Source: Pyrinomonadaceae bacterium | GTDB taxonomy: Bacteria > Acidobacteriota > Blastocatellia > Pyrinomonadales > Pyrinomonadaceae | Direction of reading: 5' to 3' | Length of the DNA: 14,536 nucleotides | NCBI GenBank assembly: GCA_013813825.1 | Contig: JACCRA010000498.1 | Coordinates: 1 to 14,536, forward strand | In this document: positions 1-5,531 of the stretch, piece after piece | How positions within the stretch are numbered: the stretch's first letter is position 1 | Layout: the number at the start of each line of letters is the position of its first letter | Notes under the pieces: model-generated | What the model was told of the DNA's origin: nothing | Seen by the model: only the letters and a program-made list of their open reading frames with translations | Databases searched by the model: none | Program-made: the position numbers and the translations under genes

Positions 1-95
1 GTACAGGCACGAACAGCTTCTTCTCGGACGAGTCGGGCGTGATTCGCTTCAAGGCCGGCGACACGGCTGCCCCCGGCGATCCGCCGATTCAGTAA
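1..95 (+). CDS. Type IV pilin-like protein, C-terminal end only (5' part outside window)
   Basis: Reading in the frame that starts at base 3, about 30 codons lead to a TAA at 93-95. The translated end (motifs FFSDESGVIRF and GDPPIQ) closely matches the C-terminus of the complete pilin gene just downstream (HFFADTSGVIRY, GDPPVQ). It is therefore the tail of a paralogous pilin, lying upstream in the same orientation. By family knowledge the missing part should carry the prepilin leader and hydrophobic helix. A hairpin terminator follows the stop, so the two pilins are probably separate transcription units or an attenuated pair. The identification rests on similarity to the neighbour only. Confidence 0.75.
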   Translation, partial: TGTNSFFSDESGVIRFKAGDTAAPGDPPIQ

Positions 96-130
96 TCAAC
101 TGTCCTCCACCGACTCACCGGTTCAACCAG

Positions 131-170
131 CGCGGGGACGGAAGCCACCCTTCCTCCCCGCACTTTCTTT
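131..170 (+). terminator. Rho-independent-like terminator after the first pilin
   Basis: The arms GCGGGGA and GGAAG (132-145, one bulged C between them) pair with CTTCC and TCCCCGC (150-161) around a short CCAC loop. The hairpin is followed by ACTTTCTTT. The T run is interrupted, so termination may be incomplete and let some transcription into the second pilin. Confidence 0.65.
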
Positions 171-209
171 AGCACCCACCCTCAACCTTTGCACGGAGCG
201 CGTCACGCC

Positions 210-659
210 ATGCGACAGACCACAGGCCAGCAAGGCTTCTCTCTCATCGAACTGCTGATCGCTGTCGCGATCATCGGCATCATCACCTCCATCGCCGTCC
301 CCAATCTGCTCGCCGCGCGCAAATCGTCGAACGAAGCGTCGGCCGTCTCTTCAATCCGCACCATCACCACCGGACAGACCATTTACCACCAGACAGTCGG
401 CCAGAACAGAGAATACGCCACCAGCCTGAACACCCTCTACACCAACAGGCAGATCGTTGACGCCGTCCTCGCCAGCGGCGTCAAGTCCGGCTACACCCTC
501 TCCGTGACAGTCCCCGCCTCGCTCGACTCCTACACCAGCAATGCTAACCCTGTCACGTTCGGCACCAGCGGCAACCGCCACTTTTTCGCCGATACCTCCG
601 GCGTCATTCGCTACAACCTGACGGCCCCGGCGACTCTCGGCGATCCTCCGGTGCAATAA
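210..659 (+). CDS. Type IV pilin / prepilin-like protein with N-terminal methylation motif
   Basis: A 149-aa prepilin subunit of a type IV pilus or type II secretion pseudopilus, expected to be processed by PilD and assembled from the inner membrane. From the ATG at 210 the protein opens with a nine-residue leader ending in Gly, then the class III cleavage and methylation motif G^FSLIELLIAVAIIGI, with Glu at mature position 5 and an unbroken hydrophobic helix of about 20 residues. The mature chain is about 140 aa, typical of small pilins. A TTG at 189 in frame would add seven residues, but the ATG gives a normal short leader and has a GGAG-like ribosome site about 10 bases upstream. It is a tandem paralogue of the partial pilin before it and has its own terminator. 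Major pilin and minor pseudopilin cannot be told apart here; no assembly genes (pilB, pilC, pilD) are in the window. Confidence 0.92.
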   Translation: MRQTTGQQGFSLIELLIAVAIIGIITSIAVPNLLAARKSSNEASAVSSIRTITTGQTIYHQTVGQNREYATSLNTLYTNRQIVDAVLASGVKSGYTLSVTVPASLDSYTSNANPVTFGTSGNRHFFADTSGVIRYNLTAPATLGDPPVQ

Positions 660-690
660 CTCTCTCGACCCATTCAAATCCTGCCTCTTT

Positions 691-736
691 AAACCGAGCG
701 GGGAGGCAGCCACGCGCTGTCTCCCCGCTCGGTTTT
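691..736 (+). terminator. Strong Rho-independent terminator after the second pilin
   Basis: A perfect 15-bp stem (691-705 with 721-735, starting AAACCGAGCGGGGAG) is extended by about five more pairs (706-710 with 716-720, one G-U) around the small loop CACGC, and ends in TTTT. It isolates the pilin unit from the toxin-antitoxin pair. Confidence 0.88.
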
Positions 737-830
737 GTACGGCTCAAAACTCTATGTCAAATTCCGCCGCGACTGCCCGACAGGAGGAATGTTGTTCGGC
801 GGTTCCACTGCTATTTCAAGACATCGCCCG

Positions 831-839
831 TGGTAGAAT
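831..839 (+). promoter_or_regulatory. Candidate extended -10 promoter for the antitoxin gene
   Basis: TGGTAGAAT fits an extended -10 element (TG-N-TAGAAT). Its end is seven bases before the ATG at 846, so a transcript from it would begin at or next to the start codon, i.e. be leaderless. No good Shine-Dalgarno precedes that ATG at normal spacing, which agrees with leaderless expression. No convincing -35 was seen. Confidence 0.35.
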
Positions 840-845
840 CGAAAC

Positions 846-1115
846 ATGAGCGCCACACTGGACAGAATCATTGAGGAAGTTCGACAGCTTCCGCCCGACG
901 AACAGCGGCAGTTAGTCGAGCGTCTGACTGCTATCGTCCCGGCTCCGCCGAATGAAGATGAGCGCGAAGACGAGTTCGAGCGCGAGTTGATGGCCGAGGG
1001 CATCCTTGGCGAAGTCAAACCGCTTCCCGACGATGATCCGGAGTTTTACGCTTACCGGCCCGTCACCGTCACAGGTCAGCCTGTCTCGGAAACCATTATC
1101 GAGGAGCGACGCTGA
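846..1115 (+). CDS. VapB-type antitoxin of a PIN-domain toxin-antitoxin pair
   Basis: An 89-aa acidic protein that probably binds and neutralises the PIN toxin encoded immediately downstream and represses the pair's promoter. The N-terminus (DRIIEEVRQLPPDEQRQLVE) looks like the short helical segment seen in many small antitoxins. The middle is strongly acidic. The C-terminus ends PVTVTGQPVSETIIEERR, a tail I recognise from antitoxins paired with PIN toxins in cyanobacteria and acidobacteria, where it would contact the toxin. The stop codon is one base from the toxin start, so the two are translationally coupled. The exact DNA-binding fold is not clear from sequence. The ATG at 846 is the natural start; a possible extended -10 lies right before it. 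Confidence 0.82.
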   Translation: MSATLDRIIEEVRQLPPDEQRQLVERLTAIVPAPPNEDEREDEFERELMAEGILGEVKPLPDDDPEFYAYRPVTVTGQPVSETIIEERR

Positions 1116-1116
1116 A

Positions 1117-1578
1117 TTGCCGGCTTACTTCCTCGACGCCAGCGCTCTTGTCAAACGCTACGTCACGGAGACGGGTACACCGTGGATGATAGGGTTGCTC
1201 GATCCGGCGGCGCGTAACCGTCTGTACGTGGCGCGCATCACCGGCGCTGAGGTCACGGCGGCGCTAACGCGCAAAGAACGCGGCGGACATCTTTCCGCCG
1301 GTGCCGCGGCCTCCGCTATCGCCGCGTTTCAGCACGACTACGCGAACCGCCTGCGCCCTGTCGAGATCACGGCGGCTTTAATCGTTGAGGCAATGGCGGC
1401 AGCCCGCACACATGGCTTGCGTGGTTACGACGCGGTGCAACTCGCCGCCGCACTCTCTGCTAATCGTCGCCGCGTCGCGCGTCAACTCGCACCGCTACTC
1501 TTCGTCACCGCCGATATAAGTTTATTGACAGCGGGCATCACGGAAGGACTGATGACAGATAATCCGAACTCTCATTGA
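1117..1578 (+). CDS. PIN-domain ribonuclease toxin, VapC family
   Basis: A 153-aa PIN-domain protein, probably an Mg2+-dependent endoribonuclease that cleaves RNA when freed from its antitoxin. The four expected acidic residues are all present with the TTG at 1117 as start: Asp7 (YFLDASALVKRY), Glu45 (ITGAEVTAAL), Asp105 (YDAVQLAAAL) and Asp133 (FVTADISLL). Length is usual for VapC. An in-frame upstream ATG at 1006 would add 37 residues read from inside the antitoxin gene. I prefer TTG 1117 because a GAGGAG ribosome site (1101-1106) sits 10 bases before it and because PIN domains begin within a few residues of the YFLDAS strand. A rare start codon behind a good ribosome site may keep toxin output below antitoxin output. 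The RNA target is unknown. Confidence 0.9.
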   Translation: MPAYFLDASALVKRYVTETGTPWMIGLLDPAARNRLYVARITGAEVTAALTRKERGGHLSAGAAASAIAAFQHDYANRLRPVEITAALIVEAMAAARTHGLRGYDAVQLAAALSANRRRVARQLAPLLFVTADISLLTAGITEGLMTDNPNSH

Positions 1579-1611
1579 GCGCACGGCGATTTAGCGGGTC
1601 ATGTTACGCAG

Positions 1612-1715
1612 TTACCGAGCGTTGCATAAGCAGCTTCACTTTTGATTGCTAAAAGCCGCGATTTTATTGGGCAATCTGCGCGAAGAGGTTAAGTGAATTA
1701 TGCAACGCTCAGTAA
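1612..1715. repeat. MITE-like palindromic element with long terminal inverted repeats
   Basis: The left arm 1612-1641 and right arm 1691-1715 are imperfect inverted copies sharing the core GAGCGTTGCATAA (1617-1629 and its complement 1698-1710). The left arm has a five-base insertion (GCAGC) relative to the right. A second inner pair, GATTGC (1644-1649) and GCAATC (1671-1676), lets the whole 104 bp fold into one long hairpin. There is no room for a transposase. The arms look like insertion-sequence ends, so this is probably a small non-autonomous element or a relic; the IS family was not identified. Confidence 0.7.
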
Positions 1716-1760
1716 TTGTCGAGTTGCTCTTTATTATCCTCCGACGACCGGGGTTGACAA

Positions 1761-2624
1761 ATGATTAGCGATACGAAATCCATTCAGATTAATGAACAGA
1801 AACATTCCGCGACGACGCACGCTGCCATCGCCAGACGGTCGGCTGCGCTGCCGCGAATTCTGACCATCGCACGCAACGCTTTCCGCGAGGCGGTGCGCGA
1901 CCGCGTCCTCTATAACCTCGTCTTCTTCGTGCTGTTGCTGACGGCGGCGGCCATCTTCCTCGGCGATCTATCGGGCGGAGAGGAAGCGAAGATCATCGTT
2001 GACATGGGACTCAGCGCGATGCTGTTGTTCGGCGTCTTCATCGCGATCTTCGTCGGTGTCGGACTGGTGTATAAAGAGATCGAGCGGCGCACCGTCTATG
2101 CCATCTTCGCGAAGCCGGTCGGTCGCGGCGAGTTTTTAATTGGCAAATATTTCGGCCTCTGTCTAACGCTGGCCGTCAACGTCTTGGTGATGGGCGTCGG
2201 CGTCACGCTCGCGTTGCTCTACGTGCGGGGCGGCTACGATCCGTTGGTATTGAGTATCTGGCCGGCGATGGTGCTCATCTTCATCGAACTGACGCTCCTC
2301 ATCGCGGTGGCGCTACTCTTCTCTTCCTTCTCCACGCCCGCGCTCTCGGCACTGCTCACGTTCGCCGTTTTCATCATCGGCCACTTTAGCGCCGATATGA
2401 AGATGCTCGCCGCCCCGACCAACTCCGCTTCGGCCAAAATTTTCTTTGGCGCGCTTTATTACCTGCTGCCCAACCTTTCGCACTACGCCAAGATCACCGA
2501 CGCCGGGCACGGACTGGTCCCTTCGGCTTCGTCGTTTTTAGCGGCGCTCGCCTACGCCGTCGTCTATGTCGTCGCCCTGCTCGCCGCGTCAACCTTGATC
2601 TTCAACCGGCGAAATTTCAAGTAA
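1761..2624 (+). CDS. ABC-2 type transporter permease
   Basis: A 287-aa inner-membrane permease, the membrane half of an ABC-2 (NosY/multidrug-like) transporter. After about 40 polar residues comes the usual cytoplasmic lead-in (RILTIARNAFREAVRDRVLYN), then about six hydrophobic segments near residues 50-69, 83-104, 131-155, 164-190, 194-213 and 259-281. The EIERRTVYAIFAKPVGRGEFLIGKY stretch is a hallmark cytoplasmic loop of this family. The ATPase partner is two genes downstream in the same direction. Substrate is unknown; members export drugs, lipids, polysaccharide precursors or act in gliding and copper-enzyme assembly. The first 35 or so residues are longer than usual, so the true start could be later, but no better ATG was seen. 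Confidence 0.88.
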   Translation: MISDTKSIQINEQKHSATTHAAIARRSAALPRILTIARNAFREAVRDRVLYNLVFFVLLLTAAAIFLGDLSGGEEAKIIVDMGLSAMLLFGVFIAIFVGVGLVYKEIERRTVYAIFAKPVGRGEFLIGKYFGLCLTLAVNVLVMGVGVTLALLYVRGGYDPLVLSIWPAMVLIFIELTLLIAVALLFSSFSTPALSALLTFAVFIIGHFSADMKMLAAPTNSASAKIFFGALYYLLPNLSHYAKITDAGHGLVPSASSFLAALAYAVVYVVALLAASTLIFNRRNFK

Positions 2625-2662
2625 GGAGACGGTAAGTGAATTCTGACGGATCGGGCGGATTT

Positions 2663-2784
2663 GTAGGGGCTGTGGATTGTCCCAGCCCAGATCGGCGCTT
2701 CGCCGATCTCATCAACATTGAATGGCTGTTGCGTCAATTACCGCGCTAACGCGCAGTAGGGCTGGGACAAGCCACAGCCCCTAC
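2663..2784. repeat. Inverted-repeat element between permease and TPR genes
   Basis: Two 26-bp arms (2663-2688 and 2759-2784, beginning GTAGGGGCTGTGG in the left copy) are inverted with a single mismatch. Just inside the left arm is a perfect hairpin, AGATCGGCG-CTT-CGCCGATCT (2689-2709). The element fills most of the 182-bp gap and ends 22 bases before the ATG of the next gene. It looks like a dispersed palindromic repeat (REP/MITE class) inserted in an operon. It could also weaken or separate transcription of the downstream pair. Confidence 0.75.
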
Positions 2785-2806
2785 AGCTTTGAAGACAGTT
2801 TTTCAA

Positions 2807-3712
2807 ATGAATAAACGCGAACTATCGCTCGTCTTCATCGTCATTGTCAGCCTCGGCGCGGCGGTCGCGTTGGCGCGTTGGATGGAAGCGCGGCCGTCGC
2901 AGTTTGACGAAGCGCGGCAGCGCGAAGTCGAAAAGCTGTACCTGACGCCGGCGGCGGCGCGGCGCATGAGTCTCGGCTTCAACGGCCTCGTCGCCGATTG
3001 GTATTGGGTGCGTTCGTTGCAATACGTTGGGAGAAGATTGTTGGCTTATCGCGGCCCGCTCCAACTCGACGATCTCAGCCCGGCGGGGTTGGAATTGCTC
3101 GCGCCCTTGCTCGATACCGCGACGACGATTGATCCGCAATTTCTCGCGCCTTACCATTTTGGCGCGGTCGTCCTGCCCGCTGTAGATCAGGAGGCCGCGA
3201 TTCGTCTGCTCACAAAGGGCATCGCGGCAAATCCCGCAGGGTGGCGGCTCTATTCCGACCTCGGCTTCATCTACTGGCAGCAAGGACGCTACGCGGAAGC
3301 CGCCCCGGTCTACCGCGCTGGCTCGCAAATCGCGGGCGCGCCGGGATGGGTGGCGCTACTCGCCGGGTTGATGTCGGCGCAGGGCGGCAGTCGCGAGACG
3401 GCGCGCGAAATTTACCGGCGGCTGCATGAATCCACCACCGATCCGCAGATGAAAGAACTCGCCGTCAAGCGACTGTTGCAACTCGAATCGTGGGACCAAC
3501 GCGATGTGCTGCGTCGCGTCCTGCGCGATTATCAAACCAATACCGGCGGGCGCTGCCCCGCCGCGTGGCGCGATGTGGCGATGCAACTGCGCCGCGTCCG
3601 CGCCCCGCTCGGTCCAAACGGCGCGCCGCTCGATCCCACCGGCGCGCCTTACCAACTCGTGCCCGCGGCTTGCGACGTGGAGCTTGACGAGAAATCCGAG
3701 ATCATCAGGTAG
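2807..3712 (+). CDS. Membrane-anchored TPR protein associated with the ABC transporter
   Basis: A 301-aa protein with one N-terminal membrane helix (about residues 5-23, LSLVFIVIVSLGAAVALARW) and a soluble domain that probably faces the periplasm. The motif LGFNGLVADWYWVRSLQYVG (about 55-74) is typical of a family of TPR proteins found beside ABC-2 transporters. A TPR-like region follows (AIRLLTKGIAANPAGWRLYSDLGFIYWQQGRYAEAA and the next helix pair). The C-terminus carries LDPTGAPYQLVP, similar to the DP-x-G-x-PY ending of some pilus and secretion proteins. The ATG at 2807 was chosen over a TTG at 2789 because it puts a short basic stretch directly before the helix. Lying between the permease and the ATPase, it is probably an accessory subunit; its ligand is not known. 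Confidence 0.75.
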   Translation: MNKRELSLVFIVIVSLGAAVALARWMEARPSQFDEARQREVEKLYLTPAAARRMSLGFNGLVADWYWVRSLQYVGRRLLAYRGPLQLDDLSPAGLELLAPLLDTATTIDPQFLAPYHFGAVVLPAVDQEAAIRLLTKGIAANPAGWRLYSDLGFIYWQQGRYAEAAPVYRAGSQIAGAPGWVALLAGLMSAQGGSRETAREIYRRLHESTTDPQMKELAVKRLLQLESWDQRDVLRRVLRDYQTNTGGRCPAAWRDVAMQLRRVRAPLGPNGAPLDPTGAPYQLVPAACDVELDEKSEIIR

Positions 3713-3738
3713 CTAAAAATTTAGAGGACGACACTCCG

Positions 3739-4725
3739 ATGACAGCAGTGATTGAGATTGAAAATCTGACCAAAGATTACGAAGTCGGCTTCTGGCGTCA
3801 ACGGCGTGTGCGCGCGCTCGATGGCCTTTCGCTGCAAGTTGAGCAAGGCGAGATTTTCGGCTTCCTCGGCGGCAACGGCGCGGGCAAATCGACGACGATG
3901 AAACTACTGATGCGCCTCATCTACCCGACCACCGGCGGCGCTCGCATCCTTAACCGCGACATCAACGAAATTGGGATGCACGCCCGCATCGGCTACCTGC
4001 CTGAACACCCGTACTTTTACGACTATCTGACGGCGCGCGAGTTTCTCGTCTATTGCGCCGAGTTGTTCGGCTACGCGCGCGACGAATGCCAGCGGCGGGC
4101 GGGCGAGATGCTCGCGCGGGTGCGGCTCGAAGAGAAGAGTTGGGACCAGCAGTTGCGGAAATTCTCGAAGGGGATGCTCCAGCGCGTCGGGCTGGCGCAG
4201 GCGCTCGTCAATGACCCCGAAGTTGTCTTTCTCGACGAACCGATGAGCGGCCTTGACCCGGTCGGCCGCCGTGAAGTGCGCGACCTCATTGATTCCCTGC
4301 GCGATTGTGGAACCACCGTCTTTCTATGCTCCCATATTCTCTCCGATATCGAAGTTCTCTGTGATCGCGTCGCCATCCTCCAACACGGTCGCCTCGCACA
4401 CCTCGGCCGCCTCGCGGACCTGCGCCAAAATACCGGCAACCGCCAGATGGAGATCATCGTCGCCCTCGCCGACACGCGCCAGATGGAAACGGCGTTGCGT
4501 CGAATTCCCGACTCACAGCTCACGCCGACGCCCGGCGGCGCGCGCATTCAAGTCCCGGCCGAGCAGGATGTCGATGCGGCGCTCGCGGCCGTGCGCGCTT
4601 GCGGGGCGAAACTAATTTCGGTGCAGCCGGTGGGGAACGCTTTGGAAGAACTGTTCGTCAGCGAGCGGAGAGAGGAAAACGCCGCTTCCGAGATCGCAAC
4701 TCGGATAGAGGCGAAGGATCAGTAG
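3739..4725 (+). CDS. ABC transporter ATP-binding protein (ABC-2 partner)
   Basis: A 328-aa cytoplasmic ATPase that should power the permease encoded upstream. Visible motifs: Walker A GGNGAGKS (44-51), Q-loop region RIGYLPEHPYFYD (about 83-95), signature FSKGMLQRVGLAQAL (142-156, a variant of LSGGQ common in this subfamily), Walker B VVFLDE (162-167) followed by the D-loop SGLDP, and switch His199 in FLCSHILSD. The last 110 or so residues form the C-terminal extension usual for CcmA/NosF-like ATPases. An AGAGGA ribosome site (3723-3728) sits 10 bases before the ATG, and the gap to the TPR gene is only 26 bp, so the two are co-transcribed. Transport substrate cannot be read from the sequence. 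Confidence 0.95.
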   Translation: MTAVIEIENLTKDYEVGFWRQRRVRALDGLSLQVEQGEIFGFLGGNGAGKSTTMKLLMRLIYPTTGGARILNRDINEIGMHARIGYLPEHPYFYDYLTAREFLVYCAELFGYARDECQRRAGEMLARVRLEEKSWDQQLRKFSKGMLQRVGLAQALVNDPEVVFLDEPMSGLDPVGRREVRDLIDSLRDCGTTVFLCSHILSDIEVLCDRVAILQHGRLAHLGRLADLRQNTGNRQMEIIVALADTRQMETALRRIPDSQLTPTPGGARIQVPAEQDVDAALAAVRACGAKLISVQPVGNALEELFVSERREENAASEIATRIEAKDQ

Positions 4726-4895
4726 CCCACGGCGTCAGCCGTGGGTCAGCTTTCAATAAACGGCATGAGCCCCCCGGCAGGGGCGAAAGAGATAAGGTGG
4801 TCGCATCATCTTTCGCCCTGCCGGGGCTTGAATTATGTCTGACGTTTGATCCCACGGCTGATGCCGTAAGCTCTGCCGTACCCGCCGGGGCTGAT
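4726..4895. repeat. Composite REP-like block of nested inverted repeats
   Basis: Directly after the ATPase stop codon comes a perfect hairpin CCCACGGC-GTCA-GCCGTGGG (4726-4745). An inverted copy of its sequence (CCCACGGCTGATGCCGT, 4850-4867) closes the block. Inside lies a second inverted pair, 4768-4793 with 4808-4828 (shared core CGGCAGGG...CGAAAGA), differing by small indels. A partial third copy, GCCGGGGCTGATG, is at 4883-4895. This nested arrangement resembles bacterial interspersed mosaic elements. It lies between convergent genes and may serve both as bidirectional terminator and mRNA end protector. Apart from it, 4896-4942 holds nothing I can identify. Confidence 0.7.
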
Positions 4896-4942
4896 GGCTA
4901 AGATATTTGCGCCGCGCCCACTTCCGAACTTTACGTTCACTC

Positions 4943-5452
4943 TTACTTAAACCTGACGCCCGTCAACTCCATCTTGATGTTAGCGCGCACGTCGGTTTTC
5001 CTGAAGCCGTCCATGTTGATCGTCGGTTGAAAGATTTTATTGTTTTCCAGTTCGGCCTGTTGATTGGGAATTGGGATAACGATCTTTTCCCGCACCGGCT
5101 GGCCTTGCAGATCAACGACGGTGGCGCGCAGTTCCAGCCCGTTGATCGTGCGACCGGTGAAGTTGCGGACGGTCGGCTGCATCGTCATCACGACATCGCC
5201 AAGCGGGCGGTCGGCTTCGGTCGCGTCGTTGTCAGCGTCGAAATCGACGACAATACTTTGCCGCACCTGCTCGAACTCCGGCGCGCCGGGGCGCAGTGCG
5301 TTTTCCAATCGCGGCGGCCCGCCCGCCGGCGCCGAGCGCGTCATCCAGTAAACCAGTCCGGCCAGCGGCACGAGCGACGCCAGCGCCACGATCAAAAAAA
5401 TCTTCCGCCGCGCGGCGTCGCCCTCGTCCATGTTCTGCTTCGCATAAGACAT
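4943..5452 (-). CDS. Conserved-looking membrane-anchored hypothetical protein
   Basis: A 169-aa protein not recognised by name. It has about 15 polar and basic residues, one strong membrane helix (about 18-37, IFLIVALASLVPLAGLVYWM), a proline- and glycine-rich linker, then a beta-rich domain of about 110 residues. Within that domain the stretch VVMTMQPTVRNFTGRTINGLELRATVVDLQGQPVREK has the pattern of FxLYD/DUF3426-like domains, in which a strand pair ending in N-x-(T/S)G-R-x-I-xGL-x-L-x-A is followed by a polar turn. The fold assignment is inference only. With an N-in anchor the domain would be periplasmic. It is the last gene of the minus-strand signalling cluster, 79 bp after the histidine kinase, so it may be co-transcribed and could act at the same membrane, but nothing proves a signalling role. 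Confidence 0.7.
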   Translation of the reverse strand: MSYAKQNMDEGDAARRKIFLIVALASLVPLAGLVYWMTRSAPAGGPPRLENALRPGAPEFEQVRQSIVVDFDADNDATEADRPLGDVVMTMQPTVRNFTGRTINGLELRATVVDLQGQPVREKIVIPIPNQQAELENNKIFQPTINMDGFRKTDVRANIKMELTGVRFK

Positions 5453-5489
5453 AAGAAAACTGACGAGTGCTGAGTAAAGACTTATCTTT

Positions 5490-5524
5490 CACTCAGTACT
5501 TAGCCCTCAACACTGATCACTGCT
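5490..5524. repeat. Degenerate heptamer repeat tract
   Basis: The intergenic stretch between the kinase and the small membrane protein reads as five seven-base units on the plus strand: CACTCAG, TACTTAG, CCCTCAA, CACTGAT, CACTGCT. An inverted relative (GAGTGCTGAGT, 5465-5475) lies just before it, giving a possible hairpin. It resembles the short tandem heptamer repeats known from cyanobacteria. Confidence 0.5.
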
Positions 5525-5531
5525 TTTAGCA

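Noticed and set aside
165..210. Possible sigma-54 promoter before the second pilin (TAGCAC at 170-175, TTGC at 189-192)
   Set aside because: The spacing is 13 bases between the two elements where about five is required, and the -24 GG is missing.
351..713. 120-aa minus-strand open frame across the pilin gene
   Set aside because: It is the antisense shadow of a clear prepilin gene and the terminator; composition is Gly/Val/Arg-rich with no ribosome site.
4071..4547. 158-aa minus-strand open frame inside the ABC ATPase gene
   Set aside because: Arg/Ser-rich antisense frame over fully intact Walker and signature motifs on the plus strand.
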